Below, piece by piece: positions 1-7,542 of a DNA stretch of 18,441 bases. The notes under the pieces are model-generated. The model was not told the DNA's origin. It saw nothing but the letters and a program-made list of their open reading frames with translations, and did no database searches. The DNA is from Oscillospiraceae bacterium (GTDB taxonomy: Bacteria; Bacillota; Clostridia; Oscillospirales; Oscillospiraceae), in NCBI GenBank assembly GCA_016290695.1, contig JAEEUX010000018.1, forward strand, positions 1 through 18,441, written 5' to 3'. Position 1 is the first letter of the stretch. The number at the start of each line of letters is the position of its first letter. Position numbers and translations under genes: made by a program.

Positions 1-349
1 ACTAACGTAACTAACGCATCGTCTACTAACGCTATTTTTCCGCTCGGGTCAACGTATCTTACCGGATTATTGTTGCAATACACATACCAGTTATTGCCGT
101 CGCGGACGGGGTCTTCCGTCAGGAAGCGACCTACGCGTGGGTTATAGTATCTCGCTCTCAGGTAATAATCGCCGGTTTCCGCGTCGAAGTATTCGCCGGA
201 GTAGCGGAAGGGGTTCGCATCGGACGACACAGGCGAGAGCTCCAAGCCGAAGGCGTCGTAGGCATAAGTGACGGTTTCGCCGCCCGCGACTATGAGCTTT
301 GCGCGGTTGCCGCGCGCGTCGTAGAGGATGTTATACTAAAGATAAATAG
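1..349 (-). pseudogene. Orphan RHS core cassette, start-less, runs off the left edge
   Basis: Read on the minus strand, this stretch encodes the end of an RHS repeat-associated core: a YD repeat (YDARGNRAKL), then TYAYDAFGLELSP, the core signature YYLRARYYNPRVGRFLTEDP, and the terminal YVDPSG, followed by the start of a variable C-terminal region (KIALVDDALV) cut off by the window edge. RHS homology begins about 12 nt after the stop of the gene at 350-925, and the codon just before it in this frame is TAG. I see no ATG or ribosome binding site in the frame. It is nearly a second copy of the RHS core at about 1640-1880 but has a different C-terminal junction. In RHS systems such displaced orphan cassettes are known to swap onto a full-length RHS body by recombination; that role here is inferred. 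The C-terminal domain cannot be typed from this window. Confidence 0.75.
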
Positions 350-925
350 CTACATAAAACGTTCGGGATACATCTCTTTGGCTTTCTCATAATTATGAAC
401 ATAGTAATACCAATTATCTATTGACAATTGCTTAACCTCGACAAGTTGTTCTCCATCAGGAGCACCACTTTCAGAATAGACTATACCTCGGCTTTCAGAC
501 ATAGTATTCCAAATTGTTAAGCGAGCAGATTTTTTTGACCAAGAAATATCCCTCACGCCCTTTTTATGAAGAGCTATTATATGCGCACACAATTCATCGG
601 GAACAGGTATAGTATCTTCATAATTTTCTGATTTGCGTTCAACTTCCATAAACATTTTGTTTTCATCATTATTCTTCCATGCTCCATCAACGAATAATAG
701 TTCGCTAATTGATACACTGTCGTAGTCTAAATCGGATAATTCATCAAAAACATATGATAACTCTTTATAATTGTTGTTTAATAAACTATCCGCTTTATCA
801 TAGCTTGGAGCAATTAAGAACCTGTTCTCGCCAATATAAAAAAGCTTCCAGCAGATTACAAAAGCCAGTATTACGAATATGGCAATAATTGAGAATATCG
901 TTAGCGGTGCTTTATTCTTTTTCAT
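350..925 (-). CDS. Putative membrane-anchored immunity protein of the RHS toxin
   Basis: This 191-aa protein starts MKKNKAPLTIFSIIAIF, with one hydrophobic segment at about residues 8-29 and a charged, soluble remainder, so it is probably tethered to the membrane. Its ATG (925-923) overlaps the TGA of the upstream RHS toxin ORF as ATGA, and GGGAG lies 7 nt upstream inside the toxin gene; this is a translationally coupled pair. A gene directly after an RHS C-terminal domain is normally the cognate immunity gene, and position is the main basis for this call. I do not recognise the family: the C-terminal half contains SRGIVYSESGAPDGEQL and DNWYYYVHNYEKA but no catalytic motif I can name. The gene is visibly AT-richer than the SLH genes, as is usual for toxin/immunity cassettes acquired by transfer. 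The membrane anchor could mean it neutralises toxin at the envelope. Confidence 0.7.
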   Translation of the reverse strand: MKKNKAPLTIFSIIAIFVILAFVICWKLFYIGENRFLIAPSYDKADSLLNNNYKELSYVFDELSDLDYDSVSISELLFVDGAWKNNDENKMFMEVERKSENYEDTIPVPDELCAHIIALHKKGVRDISWSKKSARLTIWNTMSESRGIVYSESGAPDGEQLVEVKQLSIDNWYYYVHNYEKAKEMYPERFM

Positions 926-1818
926 TGCATTACTCCCGTTCTATACCAATTTTCTCCCAACGTAAAAAGAGCTTGGTCTGCAAATTCATTATCCCAGGCG
1001 AAAATAAAGTGACCTAAAAAATGGTTAACAGCAGGCCCTGCCCTCATCAAGAATCTGTCTATACCTGCAACCGTCGCTATATAACCATAAGTTATATTTC
1101 CAACTTGTTCAACGGTTACAAGCCTTCCATTTAAAAGCATCTTTGTTTGATACCCCCAAAAAGTAATGCCTAAAGCATTCTCCCAATGAAACGGGTTTTT
1201 AAGATCATTCTCATCTCGATATTTAAGATTCCATGGTCCTTCATTTCCAACCAATTCAGCAAACTTCCAATAGTTTCCGCTTAAGCTTTTAAAGTTTATG
1301 TAATTACTGTCAAGTGAATTTGAAACAGGGTCACTAATATCTATATATGCCTTACCATCATACATTGATATTTTAACACCAGCTTCTGTATCAGATGGGG
1401 TAATTCCAAAATAGAAATAGTTTAAATCACTGTCTTCAGCATACAACTTTCCATTTATATTAGAGACTGTGAAGCCCTCCAAGTTATAACCAGAGCCAGT
1501 TGAATAAAATACATTATCGTTTAGTTTAAAAGTTGCTACCCCTAACCGCTCGTCCCATTCAACCGCTCCGGCATATCCTTCGGTATAATCTCGTATTGCT
1601 ACAGGAGAGAGTCCAAAGCTATCTATAAACCTAACCGGATTATTATTGCAATACACATACCAGTTACTGCCGTCGCGGACGGGATCTTCGCTGAGGAACC
1701 GCCCGAGCCCCGGCGCGGAGTACCTCGCGCGGAGGTAATAATCCCCGGATTCCGCGTCGAAGTATTCGCCAAAGTAGCGGAAGGGGTTCGCGTCGGACGA
1801 CACGGGCGAGAGTTCCAC
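922..1818 (-). CDS. RHS core fused to a polymorphic toxin type 44-like C-terminal domain
   Basis: The first 70 residues are an RHS core (SGDYYLRARYSAPGLGRFLS, then EDPVRD, YVYCNNNPV and the terminal IDSFGL, a degenerate form of the usual DPxGL). The remaining roughly 225 residues are a variable C-terminal region. Its last 110 residues carry GPWNLKYRDEN, VTVEQVGNITYGYIATVAGI, LMRAGPAVN and FADQALFTLGENWY, which match my memory of polymorphic toxin type 44 (Ntox44, a predicted nuclease toxin); this is pattern recall, not a search. The position given starts at an internal GTG with no Shine-Dalgarno, so it is not a real start. RHS homology continues upstream in the same frame (GNTLAEAAGSITKTYAYDAF) to about 1883, where the frame breaks. 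The CDS is therefore the 3' part of a broken RHS gene. It overlaps the immunity gene by 4 nt. Confidence 0.7.
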   Translation of the reverse strand: MELSPVSSDANPFRYFGEYFDAESGDYYLRARYSAPGLGRFLSEDPVRDGSNWYVYCNNNPVRFIDSFGLSPVAIRDYTEGYAGAVEWDERLGVATFKLNDNVFYSTGSGYNLEGFTVSNINGKLYAEDSDLNYFYFGITPSDTEAGVKISMYDGKAYIDISDPVSNSLDSNYINFKSLSGNYWKFAELVGNEGPWNLKYRDENDLKNPFHWENALGITFWGYQTKMLLNGRLVTVEQVGNITYGYIATVAGIDRFLMRAGPAVNHFLGHFIFAWDNEFADQALFTLGENWYRTGVMQ

Positions 1819-1847
1819 GCCGAAGGCGTCGTAGGCGTAAGTTTTGG

Positions 1848-2100
1848 TTATGCTGCCCGCCGCCTCGGCGAGCGTGTTGCCGAGACGTTGCCTATGCTCA
1901 TCTCCTGCTTGGTAAGGTCGGCAACGGGGTCGTATGTATATTTTACCACGTTGTTAAGGTTGCCGTCAATCGGCGTCATTGTCTGAGCGAGACAGGCAAA
2001 ATCATCGTAGGCATAGCCCGTCGCGCTGCCCTTTGCGTCCGTCGCGCCGAGGACTTTGCCCTGCATATCGTAGGTATAGCGGCTTACGTTGCCCATTACA
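1848..2100 (-). pseudogene. RHS/YD-repeat fragment, frameshifted from the toxin ORF
   Basis: On the minus strand this encodes YD repeats: VMGNVSRYTYDMQGKVLG, DAKGSATGYAYDDF, then NNVVKYTYDPVADLTKQEMS. The frame leaves RHS homology after MSIGN and stops at TAA (1848-1850), while the next frame picks up GNTLAEAAGSITKTYAYDAF and runs into the toxin ORF. An indel near 1880 thus separates the RHS body from its toxin tip. Upstream, RHS homology stops abruptly at about 2100, where IS66 TnpA sequence begins. Only about 80 codons of what is usually a body of well over a thousand residues remain, so the toxin cannot be delivered as an intact RHS protein from this copy. The fault could be real decay or an assembly error. 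Confidence 0.7.
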
Positions 2101-2372
2101 TCGACGCAGCTTCTCCTATGTGTACCGAAGCAACCGGTGCTCCGTCTTGCATCGGTACCGGAGCCGGTGGGAGGCAACTAAGCAAGCCGGAGTTCGGTTT
2201 CCATCATATGGAACCCCTGCTGCTCAATCATGGCAGTGAAGACCTTCTTTTGCCAATTGTAATAGTTTTTGGGTTTGATGTCGTGTTCCGCACACCAGCG
2301 GCTTACCGAACGTTAGCTCCATTCCAGCAGGTGGTTCTGCCTGATCTTGCTCCGGTTCGTCAGTTCTGTTAT
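2098..2372 (-). pseudogene. tnpA: IS66-family TnpA (OrfA) remnant
   Basis: Three minus-strand blocks in order resemble the small IS66 accessory protein TnpA. First is TELTNRSKIRQNHLLEWS at about 2369-2316, whose expected ATG has become ATA (2372-2370) behind AGGAGG. After a TAA and a gap in homology comes RWCAEHDIKPKNYYNWQKKV plus FTAMIEQQ (about 2301-2217). After a TAG and a shift of frame comes PPAPVP, then APVASVHIGEAA (about 2171-2103), the usual TnpA C-terminal strand. Lost start, two stops, an internal deletion and a frameshift make it clearly dead. No TnpB or TnpC follows, and RHS sequence resumes directly at about 2100, so most of the element has been lost by deletion. The family call is from motif recall. 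Confidence 0.6.
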
Positions 2373-2612
2373 GCCTGTGCCTCCTGTCTGTGAAACTCCA
2401 TGAGAATGCCATGCGTTCTCGCAGGCCGTTCGAGATAATGTCAAAGACTCCCGCAGATTTCTTCTTGAATCCATGAGAGGCCCTATTCATTCTCTCGTCA
2501 GGCGCCACGGTGCAATCCGCCCTTTTAATTTACGATCACGCTCAAATGTTCATCAGCATTTTCCCTTAAGTGGCTCAAGTAAATATCAGCATTCACACGC
2601 CGTATAAAGCAA
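2373..2612. other. Intergenic stretch with no recognisable gene
   Basis: Between the IS66 remnant and the SLH operon terminator I find no convincing coding frame on either strand. Part of it may be further insertion-sequence debris, because it adjoins the TnpA remnant, but I cannot identify terminal repeats. Confidence 0.4.
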
Positions 2613-2664
2613 AAGCGCCGCAGGTCATGGCTCTGCTTATCTGCAAAGCCTGCCTGCGGCGCTT
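2613..2664 (-). terminator. Rho-independent terminator of the SLH operon
   Basis: On the minus strand, AAGCGCCGCAGG pairs perfectly with CCTGCGGCGCTT (12 bp). Inside it GGCTTTGC pairs with GCAGAGCC (8 bp with one G-U) around an AGATAA loop, so the stem is about 20 bp with a small internal mismatch. The stem is followed by TTTTGCTTTAT. It lies about 50 nt after the stop of the 1155-aa SLH gene. The plus-strand side lacks a T run, so it acts for the minus strand. Confidence 0.75.
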
Positions 2665-2715
2665 ACTATATGCTGAAGGATTTAAGCTATGCTTCGCTGC
2701 TCTTCCTGCGCGGCG

Positions 2716-5700
2716 TCACGGCGCTATCTGCTTCCGCAGCGCGGGGTCGACCACGCGGGTCACGACCGCCGCCATCTGCTCGCGGGTGATGGGAGCGTCG
2801 GGGGCGAAGGAGCCGTGGAGGTCTACGCCGGTCAGGATGCCCGCGTTATAAAGGCGCAGGATCGCCGCGTAGTCGGGGTCGTCCGGCGAAACGTCGGGGA
2901 TAGAGCTTACGTCGTTTATGGCCATGAGCGCTTCGTCCGGCATGGCGGCCGAGATCATGGCGGCGAACTGCCCGCGCGTGATAGTGTCGGTCATGTTCTG
3001 TTCTTCATCCACGAAGAAGCCGTAACGCTCGGCGTAATCGGAAAATACCTGATATCCGCCCTCACCCGCGTCCTGCTCGAATTTGCCGCTGCCTCCGAAA
3101 TACAGATTATGCAAACGCGCCGCGATCTCCAGCGCTTCGCTGAGCTTCAGCTCCTCGCCTACGCCGAAGTCTCCGCCGCCATTATCCGGCAGCAGGCCGT
3201 AATTTACAGCGGCGCGGATGTTTTCCGTATACCAATCGCCGCTATCAACGTCGCTGTAGGAGCCCTCCGTATAAGTGTCGGAGAGCTTGAAATTGCTCAT
3301 GCTGCCGCCTTTCTCGGGCTCGACCGGGTCAAAACGCTTCTCTGCCTCCCGGTCGGGCTTATTTGCAGCCTCTTCGTCGCTGCGGGACTGAGCGGGAACG
3401 TGCCGCGCTCTCAGCTCCACATCCGGGATGAAAACCTCTGTATCCTCCGGGTCGTCCGGGTCTTCAAGAGTCGTGATTATCAGCTTGCCGTCCTTAGGAA
3501 TGAATTCATAATATTCATCATTGTAAAATACCATTACTTCGTCGTCAAATTCAAATTCCTCGTAAGCCGGAACGAGAACGAGCGTATATCGCCAAATCCC
3601 CGCGCCCGGCGCAGCCGGAGCATTGCGGGAAATAACCGTATCGCCGCAACTCCAGTATTCATCCTCCACCTTTACGAAGATATTCGGGTTCGCCTTTGCC
3701 GTGAAGGATATTTCCTTGCCGTAGGCTATAGTCTCGGTAATGTCCGTCAGCTTAGCGCTTGCAATCTTGCCGTTAGCGGCGGCTATGATCAGCTTGTGTC
3801 TCTGACCTGCTGAAAGCGTTGAAACGCTGTCCGCGGGCTCCACGGTTATCATTTCGCCTTCTTCCGCTTCCTCGCTGTATACGATATGGGGCGCCGTGAT
3901 GGTCACTTCGGTCAACTGTTGTTCCTCGTCCTCCTGATTGACTACTCCGCAGAGCGCCGCGCTTTGTCCGGTTGCCATCAGGTCCCCGGTGATGATATTT
4001 ATGCTGTTATCCGCCTCGCTGAACAGAATTCCGTAGCTTATTCCGGACTTTGAGTCTGCTAAGGCGCCGATAGTTCCGCCGGGTATCAGCTTTTTGAGAT
4101 TAGCTATCGCCGCACTGGACTGGTCGCCGGAGGCATAAGTTTCCAGCGCGCAGTTTTCGGCTACGGAGATGGTGCCCTGATAAGAATCGATCGCGACGCT
4201 TTGCCCATACGAATTATACGCCATGGCGAGCAGCTTGGAGCTGCCGGTCAGCGTCAGGTCATAGGAGCCGTCAAATCGGATGCCGATAGAATTAAGAGCG
4301 CCCATCACTGCGTTCGCGTTAAGATATGCGCTGTCCCGGAGAGCGATGCTGCCGGAGATATATAATCCGGTGCTTTCATTTTCGGTTTCGCCGCCTGCGG
4401 CAGAAAGATCCGCGTCGTCACAGAGGAGAATCGCCGGTTCGGGCTCTGTTTCCTCGTCATCATCGGCCGAAGAGCAGGCAATATCGATGCCGATACTTCT
4501 CGGCGCCTTTCCGCCATATGCCTTCAGCTTCAGCTCAGCGGTAGGTTCCTCGCTGCTGTCGTCGTTTTCCATGACGATCCGCCCCTTATGGATATCGACG
4601 CCGCGGCTTACGCTTCCGGCCTCTCCGCCGTGAGCCTCCAATTGCCCGCCGTTGCAGATACGGACAATAGAATTTTCATCTTCATCGGAATCCTCGGAAA
4701 CATTCTCTATATTATATTCCGTATTATCCAGCTTAAAGCCGCAGCTTTCGTATGTTGCCTTGCCGCCGCGCGCGTCCACCTGACTGTCCAGACCGATCGT
4801 GACATCGTCTGCCACGTAGATTCCGTAGCTATTGCGTCCTGCTCCGCCCTCGGCGCTTACAGAGCTGTACCAATCTGCCGTATTCAGGCTCAAGGCGTCG
4901 ATTCCGGTGCTGTCACCGCTGCCGGAAATATCGCCGCCAACGGCCTTCACCGTGGCGTTTTTTACCGTAATGTCATAGCAATCGATTCCGGTGCTGTCGC
5001 CGTCGCCGGAAACATCGCCGCCGGAGGCTGTCACCATGTATTCTGTGTCGTCTGTTGAGTCCGGCTCCTCAGTGAGCTTTATCGAAAGATTATCGCAATC
5101 AATGCCGGTGCTGTCGCCGTTGCCGGAAATATCGCCGCCGGCGACTGTCACTATGGCATCCTCTATCGAAATATCATCGCAATCGATGCAGGTGCTGTCA
5201 CCGTCGCCGGCTATATTGCGGCCCGCGACTGTCAAAACGCTATTGGTTAACGAAATATCATGATTATGGCAATCAATGCCGGTGCTGTTACCGTCGCCGG
5301 AAATATCGCTGCCGGCGACCATCAGAAGGCCCTTGTTTAACGAAATATCACAGCAAACAATGCCGGTGCTTTTTCCTTTGCCGGAAATATCGCCGCCAAA
5401 GGATATCAAACAACATTGGTTCTCTCCCGTAATATTCAAGCAATTAACTCCAATGCTCTCACCGTCGCCTTTAATACCGAGGGCGGAGGATGTCACAAAG
5501 GAGTTGTTTAAATATACATCCCAGCAATCAATGCCGATGCTGTGGCCGACGCCTTCACTGCCGCCCCAGACCGCCACCTTGGCTCCTTCAATTATCGAAA
5601 TGTTTTTGCAAGAAATGCCGACGCTGTAATGGTCGTCAGCAACATCGCCGGCAACATCGCCGCCGGAGACTATCAAAGAAGCGTTCCCGCCGATAGTGAG

Positions 5701-6183
5701 ACTGTATTCTTCACCCGAAAGCTTGATGCCTACGCTTTGCTTACTTGCTGTTCCGGATGTGATATATAGTGTGGAGCTTCCCTCTTCGTCATTTTCAGCG
5801 CTCGCATCGGCATCTTCTATTATTGTTACGTTGGCGCTCTTGCTGTAAATGCCGTAGATGTTTTCCAGATCCGTTGCCGTTGCCGTTGCCGTCAGCACGG
5901 TTTTCCCGCTGAACTTTATGGTCAATTCTTTCGTCCCTTCATACCAAATCGCGGCGGCAGTGGAGCCCACCACGTGCCCGGCGCCCGCGTATATAAACTC
6001 GTTCAGGCTGAGGACCGCGTTATCTGCGTCCCAGGTCCATCCAGTGCCGCTTTCGCTGCTGCTGCAGCATTGCCCGCCGACCCAAATCACGTTGGCTTCC
6101 GTTGCCGACGCCGCGGGGAGCAGCGAGACGAGCATGACCAAAGCCAGCGCGATCCCTGATGCTTTTCTTCCGAATTTGCTCAT
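2716..6183 (-). CDS. Secreted beta-solenoid-like repeat protein with C-terminal SLH triplet and cysteine ladder
   Basis: This 1155-aa protein opens with a signal peptide (SGIALALVMLVSLLPAASA). The ATG is 8 nt after AGGAGG (6197-6192). Residues about 165-430 are tandem units of about 28 aa, with consensus near NAxVTVAGGDISGDGDSTGID followed by C and a short beta strand; looser units continue to about residue 680. This pattern (Gly/Ser/Asp turns plus short hydrophobic strands) fits a right-handed beta-solenoid or pectin-lyase-like fold. Eight successive units carry Cys at the same place (residues 192, 220, 248, 277, 305, 335, 363, 402). An acidic linker leads to about residue 974, then three SLH repeats to the C-terminus with motifs LKLSEA, ITRGQF and ITREQM; the first is degenerate against TRAE. 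SLH triplets bind secondary cell-wall polymer, so the protein should be displayed on the surface. It is the second gene of an operon, 41 nt after the 362-aa SLH gene. No catalytic motif seen; an adhesin or scaffold is possible. Confidence 0.9.
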   Translation of the reverse strand: MSKFGRKASGIALALVMLVSLLPAASATEANVIWVGGQCCSSSESGTGWTWDADNAVLSLNEFIYAGAGHVVGSTAAAIWYEGTKELTIKFSGKTVLTATATATDLENIYGIYSKSANVTIIEDADASAENDEEGSSTLYITSGTASKQSVGIKLSGEEYSLTIGGNASLIVSGGDVAGDVADDHYSVGISCKNISIIEGAKVAVWGGSEGVGHSIGIDCWDVYLNNSFVTSSALGIKGDGESIGVNCLNITGENQCCLISFGGDISGKGKSTGIVCCDISLNKGLLMVAGSDISGDGNSTGIDCHNHDISLTNSVLTVAGRNIAGDGDSTCIDCDDISIEDAIVTVAGGDISGNGDSTGIDCDNLSIKLTEEPDSTDDTEYMVTASGGDVSGDGDSTGIDCYDITVKNATVKAVGGDISGSGDSTGIDALSLNTADWYSSVSAEGGAGRNSYGIYVADDVTIGLDSQVDARGGKATYESCGFKLDNTEYNIENVSEDSDEDENSIVRICNGGQLEAHGGEAGSVSRGVDIHKGRIVMENDDSSEEPTAELKLKAYGGKAPRSIGIDIACSSADDDEETEPEPAILLCDDADLSAAGGETENESTGLYISGSIALRDSAYLNANAVMGALNSIGIRFDGSYDLTLTGSSKLLAMAYNSYGQSVAIDSYQGTISVAENCALETYASGDQSSAAIANLKKLIPGGTIGALADSKSGISYGILFSEADNSINIITGDLMATGQSAALCGVVNQEDEEQQLTEVTITAPHIVYSEEAEEGEMITVEPADSVSTLSAGQRHKLIIAAANGKIASAKLTDITETIAYGKEISFTAKANPNIFVKVEDEYWSCGDTVISRNAPAAPGAGIWRYTLVLVPAYEEFEFDDEVMVFYNDEYYEFIPKDGKLIITTLEDPDDPEDTEVFIPDVELRARHVPAQSRSDEEAANKPDREAEKRFDPVEPEKGGSMSNFKLSDTYTEGSYSDVDSGDWYTENIRAAVNYGLLPDNGGGDFGVGEELKLSEALEIAARLHNLYFGGSGKFEQDAGEGGYQVFSDYAERYGFFVDEEQNMTDTITRGQFAAMISAAMPDEALMAINDVSSIPDVSPDDPDYAAILRLYNAGILTGVDLHGSFAPDAPITREQMAAVVTRVVDPALRKQIAP
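4895..5690 (-). repeat. Tandem roughly 84-90-nt coding repeats in the solenoid gene
   Basis: Nine or so in-frame repeats encode the unit DISGxGDSTGIDC plus a short strand. On the plus strand this appears as recurring blocks such as ggtgctgtcgccgt and ggaaatatcgccgcc. Cys-to-Cys spacing is 28, 28, 29, 28, 30, 28 and 39 residues; the 39 reflects an 11-residue acidic insertion (EEPDSTDDTEY). Units differ by substitutions and some retain long identical runs, so expansion or contraction by recombination is plausible. Confidence 0.85.
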
Positions 6184-6224
6184 TGTGCGTTCCTCCTGAA
6201 ACTATGAATTTGACTGTCGCTGAT

Positions 6225-7313
6225 TTACTCCGTCGCGCCGCGAGCATCAGCCAGGCGCATGAAAACCGTGGCAAGCTGCGCGCGGCTCGTATATACTTCG
6301 GGACTGAGCCTGCCGCCGCCGACGCCGCTGATAAGCTTTGTGGCTGCAGCCCATTGCATCGCCTGCCTGGCCCAGTCCGATATCCTATCCGCGTCGATGA
6401 AGACGCTCAGGGCTTCGGCGCCGTCGGAAGCCGCGCTCTCGCCGAGACGCTCGGCGCGGCGAAAAATGATAGTGACAAGCTGTTCGCGGCTGATATTGTC
6501 GCCCGGGCCGAAACGTCCGTCGCCGTAACCGGAAACAAGACCCTGCGCCGCCGCCCAGTGGACTGCTTCGGAAAACCACTCTCCGTCAGGCACGTCGCTG
6601 AAGGATGCTTCTCCGCCCGCTTCCGGCATTCCCTCCATGCTCCAGAGCATCGTGACAAGCATTGCGCGGCTTGCCGGGCCGGAGGGGGAAAACAGGCCGT
6701 CGCCGACGCCGTTCATCAAGCCCCTCTCCAGCGCGTAATGTATGCCGTCGTGGTACCAGGCGCCGGGCTCCAGATCGGAAAAAGCCGACAGAGGGCAGGA
6801 GGCGCCGCCCCGGCATTCATTATCAGAAGGAGGCTCTTCCGCCGTGACAGGCTCGTCGGAGCTTTCGGCGCGCGGCATATACGCAAGAGGAATAAAAAGC
6901 GTGGCAAAGCCTTCGGCGTCGCTGCTGATAATAAGCTCATAATCAAACGCCGTTTCGGGACGCGGCGCAGGAACGGAAAAGCTCAGGCTCCCGCCGCCTT
7001 CCGATTGCTCTGCGAAGAGAATGCCGTCGTCCGGCTTGCGCCTTAAAAGGAGCAGATATTGCCGCCCTGCCTCCGTCCTTTTCAGCGTTACCGCAAGCGA
7101 AGCCGAGCCGGGGTAAAAAACCTCTTCAACGCCGCCGACGGTGCGCCGGACGGCGGCAACGGCGTCGCCCGCCGGAGAAAGCGGCACGATATCCACCCCC
7201 GCGGCCTGGCCGAGACGAAAAAAGCCTGAGCCCGTATCCTCAGCCGCTCTGACAGGCAAAAGAAACGAAAACATCAGCAATAAACACAGAAGCAGGCCGA
7301 TTAATCTCTTCAT
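6225..7313 (-). CDS. Small secreted SLH-domain protein
   Basis: I chose the ATG at 7313 (362 aa) because it begins a clear signal peptide (MKRLIGLLLCLLLMFSFLLP, cleavage near VRAA). An upstream ATG at 7403 would add 30 residues with no signal and would start upstream of the likely transcription start (about 7378). The Shine-Dalgarno is weak (GGAAGGTG, about 11 nt upstream). Residues about 36-146 form one beta-rich module that I do not recognise. A short acidic linker with two Cys (C167, C173) follows, then three SLH repeats at about 177-228, 237-289 and 304-356, with SRAMLV, SREQLV and SRAQLA at the TRAE position. It is first in a two-gene operon with the large solenoid SLH protein and may be a simple wall-anchored partner of it. 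Confidence 0.88.
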   Translation of the reverse strand: MKRLIGLLLCLLLMFSFLLPVRAAEDTGSGFFRLGQAAGVDIVPLSPAGDAVAAVRRTVGGVEEVFYPGSASLAVTLKRTEAGRQYLLLLRRKPDDGILFAEQSEGGGSLSFSVPAPRPETAFDYELIISSDAEGFATLFIPLAYMPRAESSDEPVTAEEPPSDNECRGGASCPLSAFSDLEPGAWYHDGIHYALERGLMNGVGDGLFSPSGPASRAMLVTMLWSMEGMPEAGGEASFSDVPDGEWFSEAVHWAAAQGLVSGYGDGRFGPGDNISREQLVTIIFRRAERLGESAASDGAEALSVFIDADRISDWARQAMQWAAATKLISGVGGGRLSPEVYTSRAQLATVFMRLADARGATE

Positions 7314-7384
7314 AACATTTTCTGCACCTTCCGAACCCTGAGCCCTCAGAGAAAAGAGCGGGCATGTTGTAATCCTATACTTGA

Positions 7385-7413
7385 AGTATACGCTATCCTG
7401 CATGTTATTTCAA
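7385..7413 (-). promoter_or_regulatory. Sigma-A-type promoter of the SLH operon
   Basis: Minus strand: -35 TTGAAA at 7413-7408, a 17-nt spacer, and -10 TATACT at 7390-7385. Transcription would start near 7378, leaving a leader of about 65 nt before the ATG at 7313. Confidence 0.7.
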
Positions 7414-7458
7414 GAAATATAGTCGCTGCAAGCAAAATTCTCAGAAAAAGCACAATTT

Positions 7459-7479
7459 TTATACATAATTTATGTATAA
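7459..7479. promoter_or_regulatory. Perfect 21-bp palindrome, candidate shared operator
   Basis: TTATACATAA, one T, then TTATGTATAA: a perfect 10-bp inverted repeat around a single base. It lies between two divergent promoters, its centre about 91 bp upstream of one predicted start and about 74 bp upstream of the other. That is suited to a dimeric regulator acting on both sides. No regulator gene is in the window, and it has no T tail or loop suited to a terminator. Confidence 0.5.
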
Positions 7480-7507
7480 GATGAAGCGCAAAAAAGTCGC
7501 GACAATG

Positions 7508-7536
7508 TTGAAAATAACTGGCGATAATGTTATAAT
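7508..7536 (+). promoter_or_regulatory. Strong sigma-A-type extended -10 promoter for the protease gene
   Basis: Plus strand: -35 TTGAAA at 7508-7513, a 17-nt spacer, and a perfect -10 TATAAT at 7531-7536, with an extended TGn (7528-7530) just before it. The predicted start is about 7543, giving a leader of about 215 nt before the protease start. Confidence 0.75.
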
Positions 7537-7542
7537 TAATTT

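Noticed and set aside
1..31. CTAACG repeats at the left edge
   Set aside because: Three imperfectly spaced copies lie in the reading frame of the orphan RHS tail and look like codon coincidence (ALV/TLV).
2689..3813. Plus-strand open frame of 374 codons
   Set aside because: It is opposite the SLH repeats and linker of the 1155-aa protein, whose motifs are clear; the plus-strand translation shows no family.
4895..5690. CRISPR-like regular repeats
   Set aside because: The periodicity is in-frame, units vary like protein repeats, and there are no unique spacers between identical repeats.
7314..7403. Upstream ATG at 7403 as start of the 362-aa SLH protein
   Set aside because: It would put 30 residues before the signal peptide and lies upstream of the predicted transcription start (about 7378).
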